Source: Liolophura sinensis (taxonomy: Eukaryota > Mollusca > Polyplacophora > Chitonida > Chitonidae). From it: 64,000 nucleotides of DNA. The stretch is from contig NW_027017991.1 of assembly GCF_032854445.1 (NCBI RefSeq), forward strand, positions 83,375-147,374, given 5' to 3'. This document shows, one piece after another, positions 40,120-54,424 of the stretch (its first letter is position 1; each line of letters begins with the position of its first letter). Below the pieces are notes generated by a model, which was given only the letters and a program-made list of their open reading frames with translations, had not been told where the DNA came from and did not search any database. The translations under genes and the position numbers were made by a program.

Positions 40120-42320
40120 TTGATGTCAAGATCACGTGCCCAGCAACGGCTCTTACTCCATGGAAACCAAGGAAATTTGCAATTTTTCAACAGCTGGAGA
40201 TGCCTGGCCCAATTGCGCATCTTTTGGCACCTTATTGATGTGGGTCAGGGTTCAATTGTACTTTTTACAGCGGACTGTATCAAGTACCTTGTGTTTTTTT
40301 TATATACAAATGGTGTGGTTTTTCTACATGTAGATAAAGACATTGAGTTTGTCTTCGACTTAGAAGCAAGACATTTGCTGGGTGAGTTAAATGGGCTTGG
40401 CCCAAAGATTTGACGTCGTCTGGGCTACTGAAGGGCACATAACTTATAATGAAAAGTTGAATATAGTAATGACCAGTCGCGATTGTACATAGTTAATGTA
40501 GCCGATTTCAATTAGAAAAAATACCAGGCAAAAATCCAAAAGTGGAAAAACTGTTCCAATGCTGCTTGTAAGAGGCTAATCCGACGTATTTTTTGACGAG
40601 AAATCGAATGGTGCAAACCGCGTTGCTCTCCGACCAATACTTTTGGCTGTAGCCACAAATGAATAATCATTGATGTCAAGATCACGTGCCCAGCAACGGC
40701 TCTTACTCCATGGAAACCAAGGAAATTTGCAATTTTTCAACAGCTGGAGATGCCTGGCCCAATTGCGCATCTTTTGGCACCTTATTGATGTGGGTCAGTG
40801 TTCAATTGTACTTTTTACAGCAGACTGTATCAAGTACCTTGTGTTTTTTTTTATATACAAATGGTGTGGTTTTTCTACATGTAGATAAAGACATTGAGTT
40901 TGTCTTCGACTTAGAAGTAAGACATTTGCTGGGTGAGTTAAATGGGCTTGGCCCAAAGATTTGACGTCGTCTGGGCTACCGAAGGCCACATAACTTATAA
41001 TGAAAAGTTGAATATAGTAATGACCAGTCGCGATTGTACATAGTTAATGTAGCCGATTTCAATTAGAAAAAATACCAGGCAAAAATCCAAAAGTGGAAAA
41101 ACTGTTCCAATGCTGCTTGTAAGAGGCTAATCCGACGTATTTTTTGACGAGAAATCGAATGGTGCAAACCGCGTTGCTCTCCGACCAATACTTTTGGCTG
41201 TAGCCACAAATGAATAATCATTGATGTCAAGATCACGTGCCCAGCAACGGCTCTTACTCCATGGAAACCAAGGAAATTTGCAATTTTTCAACAGCTGGAG
41301 ATGCCTGACCCAATTGCGCATCTTTTGGCACCTTATTGATGTGGGTCAGTGTTCAATTGTACTTTTTACAGCAGACTTTATCATGTACCTTGTGTTTTTT
41401 TTATATACAAATGGTGTGGTTTTTCTACATGTAGATAAAGACATTGAGTTTGTCTTCGACTTAGAAGTAAGACATTTGCTGGGTGAGTTAAATGGGCTTT
41501 GCCCAAAGATTTGACGTCGTCTGGGCTACCGAAGGGCACATAACTTATAATGAAAAGTTGAATATAGTAATGACCAGTCGCGATTGTACATAGTTAATGT
41601 AGCCGATTTCAATTAGCAAAAAGACCAGGTAAAAATCCAAAAGTGGAAAAACTGTTCCAATGCTGCTGGTAAGAGGCTAATCCGACGTATTTTTTGACGA
41701 GAAATCGAATGGTGCAAACCGCGTTGCTCTCCGACCAATACTTTTGGCTGTAGCCACAAATGAATAATCATTGATGTCAAGATCACGTGCCCAGCAACGG
41801 CTCTTACTCCATGGAAACCAAGGAAATTTGCAATTTTTCAACAGCTGGAGATGCCTGGCCCAATTGCGCATCTTTTGGCACCTTATTGATGTGGGTCAGT
41901 GTTCAATTGTACTTTTTACAGCGGACTGTATCAAGTACCTTGTGTTTTTTTTATATACAAATGGTGTGGTTTTTCTACATGTAGATAAAGACATTGAGTT
42001 TGTCTTCGACTTAGAAGTAAGACATTTGCTGGGTGAGTTAAATGGGCTTGGCCCAAAGATTTGACGTCGTCTGGGCTACCGAAGGCCACATAACTTATAA
42101 TGAAAAGTTGAATATAGTAATGACCAGTCGCGATTGTACATAGTTAATGTAGCCGATTTCAATTAGCAAAAAGACCAGGTAAAAATCCAAAAGTGGAAAA
42201 ACTGTTCCAATGCTGCTGGTAAGAGGCTAATCCGACGTATTTTTTGACGAGAAATCGAATGGTGCAAACCGCGTTGCTCTCCGACCAATACTTTTGGCTG
42301 TAGCCACAAATGAATAGTTA

Positions 42321-44521
42321 TTGATGTCAAGATCACGTGCCCAGCAACGGCTCTTACTCCATGGAAACCAAGGAAATTTGCAATTTTTCAACAGCTGGAG
42401 ATGCCTGGCCCAATTGCGCATCTTTTGGCACCTTATTGATGTGGGTCAGGGTTCAATTGTACTTTTTACAGCGGACTGTATCAAGTACCTTGTGTTTTTT
42501 TTATATACAAATGGTGTGGTTTTTCTACATGTAGATAAAGACATTGAGTTTGTCTTCGACTTAGAAGCAAGACATTTGCTGGGTGAGTTAAATGGGCTTG
42601 GCCCAAAGATTTGACGTCGTCTGGGCTACCGAAGGGCACATAACTTATAATGAAAAGTTGAATATAGTAATGACCAGTCGCGATTGTACATAGTTAATGT
42701 AGCCGATTTCAATTAGAAAAAATACCAGGCAAAAATCCAAAAGTGGAAAAACTGTTCCAATGCTGCTTGTAAGAGGCTAATCCGACGTATTTTTTGACGA
42801 GAAATCGAATAGTGCAAACCGCGTTGCTCTCCGACCAATACTTTTGGCTGTAGCCACAAATGAATAATCATTGATGTCAAGATCACGTGCCCAGCAACGG
42901 CTCTTACTCCATGGAAACCAAGGAAATTTGCAATTTTTCAACAGCTGGAGATGCCTGGCCCAATTGCGCATCTTTTGGCACCTTATTGATGTGGGTCAGT
43001 GTTCAATTGTACTTTTTACAGCAGACTGTATCAAGTACCTTGTGTTTTTTTTTATATACAAATGGTGTGGTTTTTCTACATGTAGATAAAGACATTGAGT
43101 TTGTCTTCGACTTCGAAGTAAGACATTTGCTGGGTGAGTTAAATGGGCTTGGCCCAAAGATTTGACGTCGTCTGGGCTACTGAAGGCCACATAACTTATA
43201 ATGAAAAGTTGAATATAGTAATGACCAGTCGCGATTGTACATAGTTAATGTAGCCGATTTCAATTAGCAAAAAGACCAGGTAAAAATCCAAAAGTGGAAA
43301 AACTGTTCCAATGCTGCTGGTAAGAGGCTAATCCGACGTATTTTTTGACGAGAAATCGAATGGTGCAAACCGCGTTGCTCTCCGACCAATACTTTTGGCT
43401 GTAGCCACAAATGAATAATCATTGATGTCAAGATCACGTGCCCAGCAACGGCTCTTACTCCATGGAAACCAAGGAAATTTGCAATTTTTCAACAGCTGGA
43501 GATGCCTGGCCCAATTGCGCATCTTTTGGCACCTTATTGATGTGGGTCAGGGTTCAATTGTACTTTTTACAGCGGACTGTATCAAGTACCTTGTGTTTTT
43601 TTTATATACAAATGGTGTGGTTTTTCTACATGTAGATAAAGACATTGAGTTTGTCTTCGACTTAGAAGCAAGACATTTGCTGGGTGAGTTAAATGGGCTT
43701 GGCCCAAAGATTTGACGTCGTCTGGGCTACTGAAGGGCACATAACTTATAATGAAAAGTTGAATATAGTAATGACCAGTCGCGATTGTACATAGTTAATG
43801 TAGCCGATTTCAATTAGAAAAAATACCAGGCAAAAATCCAAAAGTGGAAAAACTGTTCCAATGCTGCTTGTAAGAGGCTAATCCGACGTATTTTTTGACG
43901 AGAAATCGAATGGTGCAAACCGCGTTGCTCTCCGACCAATACTTTTGGCTGTAGCCACAAATGAATAATCATTGATGTCAAGATCACGTGCCCAGCAACG
44001 GCTCTTACTCCATGGAAACCAAGGAAATTTGCAATTTTTCAACAGCTGGAGATGCCTGACCCAATTGCGCATCTTTTGGCACCTTATTGATGTGGGTCAG
44101 TGTTCAATTGTACTTTTTACAGCAGACTTTATCATGTACCTTGTGTTTTTTTTATATACAAATGGTGTGGTTTTTCTACATGTAGATAAAGACATTGAGT
44201 TTGTCTTCGACTTAGAAGTAAGACATTTGCTGGGTGAGTTAAATGGGCTTTGCCCAAAGATTTGACGTCGTCTGGGCTACCGAAGGGCACATAACTTATA
44301 ATGAAAAGTTGAATATAGTAATGACCAGTCGCGATTGTACATAGTTAATGTAGCCGATTTCAATTAGCAAAAAGACCAGGTAAAAATCCAAAAGTGGAAA
44401 AACTGTTCCAATGCTGCTGGTAAGAGGCTAATCCGACGTATTTTTTGACGAGAAATCGAATGGTGCAAACCGCGTTGCTCTCCGACCAATACTTTTGGCT
44501 GTAGCCACAAATGAATAATCA
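42321..44521 (+). repeat. Four-monomer block, copy 1
   Basis: Class order is CAGGGTTC unit ending in CGAATAGTGC (42321); CTTCGAAG unit with CTACTGAAGGCC (42871); CAGGGTTC unit with CTACTGAAGGGC (43422); and a unit with CCTGACCCAAT and CTTTATCATG (43972). The order recurs at 47,823-50,022, ten monomers away. The second unit differs in T-run length and at CAGCAGAC/CAGCGGAC, so this is an older or partly converted duplicate. Confidence 0.6.
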
Positions 44522-47500
44522 TTGATGTCAAGATCACGTGCCCAGCAACGGCTCTTACTCCATGGAAACCAAGGAAATTTGCAATTTTTCAACAGCTGGA
44601 GATGCCTGGCCCAATTGCGCATCTTTTGGCACCTTATTGATGTGGGTCAGGGTTCAATTGTACTTTTTACAGCGGACTGTATCAAGTACCTTGTGTTTTT
44701 TTTATATACAAATGGTGTGGTTTTTCTACATGTAGATAAAGACATTGAGTTTGTCTTCGACTTAGAAGCAAGACATTTGCTGGGTGAGTTAAATGGGCTT
44801 GGCCCAAAGATTTGACGTCGTCTGGGCTACTGAAGGGCACATAACTTATAATGAAAAGTTGAATATAGTAATGACCAGTCGCGATTGTACATAGTTAATG
44901 TAGCCGATTTCAATTAGAAAAAATACCAGGCAAAAATCCAAAAGTGGAAAAACTGTTCCAATGCTGCTGGTAAGAGGCTAATCCGACGTATTTTTTGACG
45001 AGAAATCGAATGGTGCAAACCGCGTTGCTCTCCGACCAATACTTTTGGCTGTAGCCACAAATGAATAATCATTGATGTCAAGATCACGTGCCCAGCAACG
45101 GCTCTTACTCCATGGAAACCAAGGAAATTTGCAATTTTTCAACAGCTGGAGATGCCTGGCCCAATTGCGCATCTTTTGGCACCTTATTGATGTGGGTCAG
45201 GGTTCAATTGTACTTTTTACAGCGGACTGTATCAAGTACCTTGTGTTTTTTTTTATATACAAATGGTGTGGTTTTTCTACATGTAGATAAAGACATTGAG
45301 TTTGTCTTCGACTTAGAAGTAAGACATTTGCTGGGTGAGTTAAATGGGCTTGGCCCAAAGATTTGACGTCGTCTGGGCTACCGAAGGCCACATAACTTAT
45401 AATGAAAAGTTGAATATAGTAATGACCAGTCGCGATTGTACATAGTTAATGTAGCCGATTTCAATTAGAAAAAATACCAGGCAAAAATCCAAAAGTGGAA
45501 AAACTGTTCCAATGCTGCTTGTAAGAGGCTAATCCGACGTATTTTTTGACGAGAAATCGAATGGTGCAAACCGCGTTGCTCTCCGACCAATACTTTTGGC
45601 TGTAGCCACAAATGAATAATCATTGATGTCAAGATCACGTGCCCAGCAACGGCTCTTACTCCATGGAAACCAAGGAAATTTGCAATTTTTCAACAGCTGG
45701 AGATGCCTGACCCAATTGCGCATCTTTTGGCACCTTATTGATGTGGGTCAGTGTTCAATTGTACTTTTTACAGCAGACTTTATCATGTACCTTGTGTTTT
45801 TTTTATATACAAATGGTGTGGTTTTTCTACATGTAGATAAAGACATTGAGTTTGTCTTCGACTTAGAAGTAAGACATTTGCTGGGTGAGTTAAATGGGCT
45901 TTGCCCAAAGATTTGACGTCGTCTGGGCTACCGAAGGGCACATAACTTATAATGAAAAGTTGAATATAGTAATGACCAGTCGCGATTGTACATAGTTAAT
46001 GTAGCCGATTTCAATTAGCAAAAAGACCAGGTAAAAATCCAAAAGTGGAAAAACTGTTCCAATGCTGCTGGTAAGAGGCTAATCCGACGTAGTTTTTGAC
46101 GAGAAATCGAATGGTGCAAACCGCGTTGCTCTCCGACCAATACTTTTGGCTGTAGCCACAAATGAATAATCATTGATGTCAAGATCACGTGCCCAGCAAC
46201 GGCTCTTACTCCATGGAAACCAAGGAAATTTGCAATTTTTCAACAGCTGGAGATGCCTGGCCCAATTGCGCATCTTTTGGCACCTTATTGATGTGGGTCA
46301 GTGTTCAATTGTACTTTTTACAGCGGACTGTATCAAGTACCTTGTGTTTTTTTTATATACAAATGGTGTGGTTTTTCTACATGTAGATAAAGACATTGAG
46401 TTTGTCTTCGACTTAGAAGTGAGACATTTGCTGGGTGAGTTAAATGGGCTTTGCCCAAAGATTTGACGTCGTCTGGGCTACCGAAGGGCACATAACTTAT
46501 AATGGAAAGTTGAATATAGTAATGACCAGTCGCGATTGTACATAGTTAATGTAGCCGATTTCAATTAGAAAAAATACCAGGCAAAAATCCAAAAGTGGAA
46601 AAACTGTTCCAATGCTGCTGGTAAGAGGCTAATCCGACGTATTTTTTGACGAGAAATCGAATGGTGCAAACCGCGTTGCTCTCCGACCAATACTTTTGGC
46701 TGTAGCCACAAATGAATAATCATTGATGTCAAGATCACGTGCCCAGCAACGGCTCTTACTCCATGGAAACCAAGGAAATTTGCAATTTTTCAACAGCTGG
46801 AGATGCCTGGCCCAATTGCGCATCTTTTGGCACCTTATTGATGTGGGTCAGTGTTCAATTGTACTTTTTACAGCGGACTGTATCAAGTACCTTGTGTTTT
46901 TTTTATATACAAATGGTGTGGTTTTTCTACATGTAGATAAAGACATTGAGTTTGTCTTCGACTTAGAAGTAAGACATTTGCTGGGTGAGTTAAATGGGCT
47001 TGGCCCAAAGATTTGACGTCGTCTGGGCTACCGAAGGCCACATAACTTATAATGAAAAGTTGAATATAGTAATGACCAGTCGCGATTGTACATAGTTAAT
47101 GTAGCCGATTTCAATTAGCAAAAAGACCAGGTAAAAATCCAAAAGTGGAAAAACTGTTCCAATGCTGCTGGTAAGAGGCTAATCCGACGTATTTTTTGAC
47201 GAGAAATCGAATGGTGCAAACCGCGTTGCTCTCCGACCAATACTTTTGGCTGTAGCCACAAATGAATAATTATTGATGTCAAGATCACGTGCCCAGCAAC
47301 GGCTCTTACTCCATGGAAACCAAGGAAATTTGCAATTTTTCATCAGCTGGAGATGCCTGGCCCAATTGCGCATCTTTTGGCACCTTATTGATGTGGGTCA
47401 GGGTTCAATTGTACTTTTTACAGCGGACTGTATCAAGTACCTTGTGTTTTTTTTATATACAAATGGTGTGGTTTTTCTACATGTAGATAAAGACATTGAG

Positions 47501-47822
47501 TTTGTCTTCGACTTAGAAGTGAGACATTTGCTGGGTGAGTTAAATGGGCTTGGCCCAAAGATTTGACGTCGTCTGGGCTACCGAAGGCCACATAACTTAT
47601 AATGAAAAGTTGAATATAGTAATGACCAGTCGCGATTGTACATAGTTAATGTAGCCGATTTCAATTAGCAAAAAGACCAGGTAAAAATCCAAAAGTGGAA
47701 AAACTGTTCCAATGCTGCTGGTAAGAGGCTAATCCGACGTATTTTTTGACGAGAAATCGAATGGTGCAAACCGCGTTGCTCTCCGACCAATACTTTTGGC
47801 TGTAGCCACAAATGAATAATCA

Positions 47823-50022
47823 TTGATGTCAAGATCACGTGCCCAGCAACGGCTCTTACTCCATGGAAACCAAGGAAATTTGCAATTTTTCAACTGCTGG
47901 AGATGCCTGGCCCAATTGCGCATCTTTTGGCACCTTATTGATGTGGGTCAGGGTTCAATTGTACTTTTTACAGCGGACTGTATCAAGTACCTTGTGTTTT
48001 TTTTATATACAAATGGTGTGGTTTTTCTACATGTAGATAAAGACATTGAGTTTGTCTTCGACTTAGAAGCAAGACATTTGCTGGGTGAGTTAAATGGGCT
48101 TGGCCCAAAGATTTGACGTCGTCTGGGCTACCGAAGGGCACATAACTTATAATGAAAAGTTGAATATAGTAATGACCAGTCGCGATTGTACATAGTTAAT
48201 GTAGCCGATTTCAATTAGAAAAAATACCAGGCAAAAATCCAAAAGTGGAAAAACTGTTCCAATGCTGCTTGTAAGAGGCTAATCCGACGTATTTTTTGAC
48301 GAGAAATCGAATAGTGCAAACCGCGTTGCTCTCCGACCAATACTTTTGGCTGTAGCCACAAATGAATAATCATTGATGTCAAGATCACGTGCCCAGCAAC
48401 GGCTCTTACTCCATGGAAACCAAGGAAATTTGCAATTTTTCAACAGCTGGAGATGCCTGGCCCAATTGCGCATCTTTTGGCACCTTATTGATGTGGGTCA
48501 GTGTTCAATTGTACTTTTTACAGCGGACTGTATCAAGTACCTTGTGTTTTTTTTATATACAAATGGTGTGGTTTTTCTACATGTAGATAAAGACATTGAG
48601 TTTGTCTTCGACTTCGAAGTAAGACATTTGCTGGGTGAGTTAAATGGGCTTGGCCCAAAGATTTGACGTCGTCTGGGCTACTGAAGGCCACATAACTTAT
48701 AATGAAAAGTTGAATATAGTAATGACCAGTCGCGATTGTACATAGTTAATGTAGCCGATTTCAATTAGCAAAAAGACCAGGTAAAAATCCAAAAGTGGAA
48801 AAACTGTTCCAATGCTGCTGGTAAGAGGCTAATCCGACGTATTTTTTGACGAGAAATCGAATGGTGCAAACCGCGTTGCTCTCCGACCAATACTTTTGGC
48901 TGTAGCCACAAATGAATAATCATTGATGTCAAGATCACGTGCCCAGCAACGGCTCTTACTCCATGGAAACCAAGGAAATTTGCAATTTTTCAACAGCTGG
49001 AGATGCCTGGCCCAATTGCGCATCTTTTGGCACCTTATTGATGTGGGTCAGGGTTCAATTGTACTTTTTACAGCGGACTGTATCAAGTACCTTGTGTTTT
49101 TTTTATATACAAATGGTGTGGTTTTTCTACATGTAGATAAAGACATTGAGTTTGTCTTCGACTTAGAAGCAAGACATTTGCTGGGTGAGTTAAATGGGCT
49201 TGGCCCAAAGATTTGACGTCGTCTGGGCTACTGAAGGGCACATAACTTATAATGAAAAGTTGAATATAGTAATGACCAGTCGCGATTGTACATAGTTAAT
49301 GTAGCCGATTTCAATTAGAAAAAATACCAGGCAAAAATCCAAAAGTGGAAAAACTGTTCCAATGCTGCTTGTAAGAGGCTAATCCGACGTATTTTTTGAC
49401 GAGAAATCGAATGGTGCAAACCGCGTTGCTCTCCGACCAATACTTTTGGCTGTAGCCACAAATGAATAATCATTGATGTCAAGATCACGTGCCCAGCAAC
49501 GGCTCTTACTCCATGGAAACCAAGGAAATTTGCAATTTTTCAACAGCTGGAGATGCCTGACCCAATTGCGCATCTTTTGGCACCTTATTGATGTGGGTCA
49601 GTGTTCAATTGTACTTTTTACAGCAGACTTTATCATGTACCTTGTGTTTTTTTTATATACAAATGGTGTGGTTTTTCTACATGTAGATAAAGACATTGAG
49701 TTTGTCTTCGACTTAGAAGTAAGACATTTGCTGGGTGAGTTAAATGGGCTTTGCCCAAAGATTTGACGTCGTCTGGGCTACCGAAGGGCACATAACTTAT
49801 AATGAAAAGTTGAATATAGTAATGACCAGTCGCGATTGTACATAGTTAATGTAGCCGATTTCAATTAGCAAAAAGACCAGGTAAAAATCCAAAAGTGGAA
49901 AAACTGTTCCAATGCTGCTGGTAAGAGGCTAATCCGACGTATTTTTTGACGAGAAATCGAATGGTGCAAACCGCGTTGCTCTCCGACCAATACTTTTGGC
50001 TGTAGCCACAAATGAATAATCA
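47823..50022 (+). repeat. Four-monomer block, copy 2 of 42,321-44,521
   Basis: Units at 47823, 48373, 48923 and 49473 repeat the class order of 42,321-44,521. The first unit has a private CAACTGCTGG in place of CAACAGCTGG near 47,891, which destroys the CAGCTG site. The CCTGACCCAAT variant occurs only at about 41,306, 44,056, 45,707 and 49,557, all inside 41-50 kb, so it marks local spread. Confidence 0.6.
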
Positions 50023-53000
50023 TTGATGTCAAGATCACGTGCCCAGCAACGGCTCTTACTCCATGGAAACCAAGGAAATTTGCAATTTTTCAACAGCTGG
50101 AGATGCCTGGCCCAATTGCGCATCTTTTGGCACCTTATTGATGTGGGTCAGTGTTTAATTGTACTTTTTACAGCGGACTGTATCAAGTACCTTGTGTTTT
50201 TTTTATATACAAATGGTGTGGTTTTTCTACATGTAGATAAAGACATTGAGTTTGTCTTCGACTTAGAAGTGAGACATTTGCTGGGTGAGTTAAATGGGCT
50301 TTGCCCAAAGATTTGACGTCGTCTGGGCTACCGAAGGGCACATAACTTATAATGAAAAGTTGAATATAGTAATGACCAGTCGCGATTGTACATAGTTAAT
50401 GTAGCCGATTTCAATTAGAAAAAATACCAGGCAAAAATCCAAAAGTGGAAAAACTGTTCCAATGCTGCTGGTAAGAGGCTAATCCGACGTGTTTTTTGAC
50501 GAGAAATCGAATGGTGCAAACCGCGTTGCTCTCCGACCAATACTTTTGGCTGTAGCCACAAATGAATAATCATTGATGTCAAGATCACGTGCCCAGCAAC
50601 GGCTCTTACTCCATGGAAACCAAGGAAATTTGCAATTTTTCAACAGCTGGAGATGCCTGGCCCAATTGCGCATCTTTTGGCACCTTATTGATGTGGGTCA
50701 GTGTTCAATTGTACTTTTTACAGCGGACTGTATCAAGTACCTTGTGTTTTTTTTATATACAAATGGTGTGGTTTTTCTACATGTAGATAAAGACATTGAG
50801 TTTGTCTTCGACTTAGAAGTAAGACATTTGCTGGGTGAGTTAAATGGGCTTGGCCCAAAGATTTGACGTCGTCTGGGCTACCGAAGGCCACATAACTTGT
50901 AATGAAAAGTTGAATATAGTAATGACCAGTCGCGATTGTACATAGTTAATGTAGCCGATTTCAATTAGAAAAAATACCAGGCAAAAATCCAAAAGTGGAA
51001 AAACTGTTCCAATGCTGCTTGTAAGAGGCTAATCCGACGTATTTTTTGACGAGAAATCGAATGGTGCAAACCGCGTTGCTCTCCGACCAATACTTTTGGC
51101 TGTAGCCACAAATGAATAATCATTGATGTCAAGATCACGTGCCCAGCAACGGCTCTTACTCCATGGAAACCAAGGAAATTTGCAATTTTTCAACAGCTGG
51201 AGATGCCTGGCCCAATTGCGCATCTTTTGGCACCTTATTGATGTGGGTCAGTGTTCAATTGTACTTTTTACAGCAGACTGTATCAAGTACCTTGTGTTTT
51301 TTTTTATATACAAATGGTGTGGTTTTTCTACATGTAGATAAAGACATTGAGTTTGTCTTCGACTTAGAAGTAAGACATTTGCTGGGTGAGTTAAATGGGC
51401 TTGGCCCAAAGATTTGACGTCGTCTGGGCTACCGAAGGCCACATAACTTATAATGAAAAGTTGAATATAGTAATGACCAGTCGCGATTGTACATAGTTAA
51501 TGTAGCCGATTTCAATTAGCAAAAAGACCTAGCAAAAATCCAAAAGTGGAAAAACTGTTCCAATGCTGCTGGTAAGAGGCTAATCCGACGTATTTTTTGA
51601 CGAGAAATCGAATGGTGCAAACCGCGTTGCTCTCCGACCAATACTTTTGGCTGTAGCCACAAATGAATAATCATTGATGTCAAGATCACGTGCCCAGCAA
51701 CGGCTCTTACTCCATGGAAACCAAGGAAATTTGCAATTTTTCAACAGCTGGAGATGCCTGGCCCAATTGCGCATCTTTTGGCACCTTATTGATGTGGGTC
51801 AGGGTTCAATTGTACTTTTTACAGCGGACTGTATCAAGTACCTTGTGTTTTTTTTATATACAAATGGTGTGGTTTTTCTACATGTAGATAAAGACATTGA
51901 GTTTGTCTTCGACTTAGAAGTAAGACATTTGCTGGGTGAGTTAAATGGGCTTGGCCCAAAGATTTGACGTCGTCTGGGCTACTGAAGGGCACATAACTTA
52001 TAATGAAAAGTTGAATATAGTAATGACCAGTCGCGATTGTACATAGTTAATGTAGCCGATTTCAATTAGAAAAAAGACCAGGCAAAAATCCAAAAGTGGA
52101 AAAACTGTTCCAATGCTGCTGGTAAGAGGCTAATCCGACGTATTTTTTGACGAGAAATCGAATGGTGCAAACCGCGTTGCTCTCCGACCAATACTTTTGG
52201 CTGTAGCCACAAATGAATAATCATTGATGTCAAGATCACGTGCCCAGCAACGGCTCTTACTCCATGGAAACCAAGGAAATTTGCAATTTTTCAACAGCTG
52301 GAGATGCCTGGCCCAATTGCGCATCTTTTGGCACCTTATTGATGTGGGTCAGTGTTCAATTGTACTTTTTACAGCGGACTGTATCAAGTACCTTGTGTTT
52401 TTTTTATATACAAATGGTGTGGTTTTTCTACATGTAGATAAAGACATTGAGTTTGTCTTTGACTTAGAAGCAAGACATTTGCTGGGTGAGTTAAATGGGC
52501 TTGGCCCAAAGATTTGACGTCGTCTGGGCTACTGAAGGGCACATAACTTATAATGAAAAGTTGAATATAGTAATGACCAGTCGCGATTGTACATAGTTAA
52601 TGTAGCCGATTTCAATTAGCAAAAAGACCAGGCAAAAATCCAAAAGTGGAAAAACTGTTCCAATGCTGCTGGTAAGAGGCTAATCCGACGTATTTTTTGA
52701 CGAGAAATCGAATGGTGCAAACCGCGTTGCTCTCCGACCAATACTTTTGGCTGTAGCCACAAATGAATAATCATTGATGTCAAGATCACGTGCCCAGCAA
52801 CGGCTCTTACTCCATGGAAACCAAGGAAATTTGCAATTTTTCAACAGCTGGAGATGCCTGGCCCAATTGCGCATCTTTTGGCACCTTATTGATGTGGGTC
52901 AGTGTTCAATTGTACTTTTTACAGCGGACTGTATCAAGTACCTTGTGTTTTTTTTATATACAAATGGTGTGGTTTTTCTACATGTAGATAAAGACATTGA

Positions 53001-53323
53001 GTTTGTCTTCGACTTAGAAGTGAGACATTTGCTGGGTGAGTTAAATGGGCTTTGCCCAAAGATTTGACGTCGTCTGGGCTACCGAAGGGCACATAACTTA
53101 TAATGAAAAGTTGAATATAGTAATGACCAGTCGCGATTGTACATAGTTAATGTAGCCGATTTCAATTAGCAAAAAGACCAGGTAAAAATCCAAAAGTGGA
53201 AAAACTGTTCCAATGCTGCTGGTAAGAGGCTAATCCGACGTATTTTTTGACGAGAAATCGAATGGTGCAAACCGCGTTGCTCTCCGACCAATACTTTTGG
53301 CTGTAGCCACAAATGAATAATCA

Positions 53324-54424
53324 TTGATGTCAAGATCACGTGCCCAGCAACGGCTCTTACTCCATGGAAACCAAGGAAATTTGCAATTTTTCGACAGCTG
53401 GAGATGCCTGGCCCAATTGCGCATCTTTTGGCACCTTATTGAAGTGGGTCAGTGTTCAATTGTACTTTTTACAGCGGACTGTATTAAGTACCTTGTTTTT
53501 TTTTTTATATACAAATGGTGTGGTTTTTCTACATGTAGATAAAGACATTGAGTTTGTCTTCGACTTAGAAGTGAGACATTTGCTGGGTGAGTTAAATGGG
53601 CTTTGCCCAAAGATTTGACGTCGTCTGGGCTACCGAAGGGCACATAACTTATAATGAAAAGTTGAATATAGTAATGACCAGTCGCGATTGTACATAGTTA
53701 ATGTAGCCGATTTCAATTCGCAAAAAGACCAGGCAAAAATCCAAAAGTGGAAAAACTGTTCCAACGCTGCTGGTAAGAGGCTAATCCGACGTAGTTTTTG
53801 ACGAGAAATCGAATGGTGCAAACCGCGTTGCTCTCCGACCAATACTTTTGGCTGTAGCCACAAATGAATAATCATTGATGTCAAGATCACGTGCCCAGCA
53901 ACGGCTCTTACTCCATGGAAACCAAGGAAATTTGCAATTTTTCGACAGCTGGAGATGCCTGGCCCAATTGCGCATCTTTTGGCACCTTATTGATGTGGGT
54001 CAGTGTTCAATTGTACTTTTTACAGCGGACTGTATTAAGTACCTTGTTTTTTTTTTTATATACAAATGGTGTGGTTTTTCTACATGTAGATAAAGACATT
54101 GAGTTTGTCTTCGACTTAGAAGTGAGACATTTGCTGGGTGAGTTAAATGGGCTTGGCCCAAAGATTTGACGTCGTCTGGGCTACCGAAGGGCACATAACT
54201 TATAATGAAAAGTTGAATATAGTAATGACCAGTCGCGATTGTACATAGTTAATGTAGCCGATTTCAATTCGCAAAAAGACCAGGCAAAAATCCAAAAGTG
54301 GAAAAACTGTTCCAACGCTGCTGGTAAGAGGCTAATCCGACGTAGTTTTTGACGAGAAATCGAATGGTGCAAACCGCGTTGCTCTCCGACCAATACTTTT
54401 GGCTGTAGCCACAAATAATAATCA
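53324..54424 (+). repeat. Adjacent duplicated monomers with TTTCGACAG and T11
   Basis: Two neighbouring units (53,324 and 53,875) share TTTCGACAGC in place of TTTCAACAGC, GTATTAAG and a T11 run in which the usual G before the T-run has become T. The combination occurs elsewhere only at 34,062, 57,185, 61,056 and 63,262. The side-by-side pair is best explained by a single-monomer duplication. The first member also has TTGAAGTGGG, seen otherwise only near 17,108 and 19,859. Confidence 0.65.

Larger units (their letters stand above)
26420..54410 (+). repeat. Central clean segment of the array (anchors 49-98)
   Basis: Anchors lie at 26905, 27456, 28005, 28556, 29107, 29659, 30209, 30759, 31310, 31860, 32411, 32961, 33512, 34062, 34613, 35163, 35713, 36263, 36813, 37364, 37914, 38464, 39016, 39567, 40120, 40670, 41221, 41771, 42321, 42871, 43422, 43972, 44522, 45072, 45623, 46173, 46723, 47273, 47823, 48373, 48923, 49473, 50023, 50573, 51123, 51674, 52224, 52774, 53324 and 53875. 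Spacing is 549-553 bp, mostly 550 or 551. A few isolated indels occur near 27,738, 28,487, 38,616, 38,896 and 39,980. From about 34,460 to 53,710 every copy carries AGC or AGA at the site corresponding to 879-881, never CGC. This sets the stretch apart from both flanks. Confidence 0.95.
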
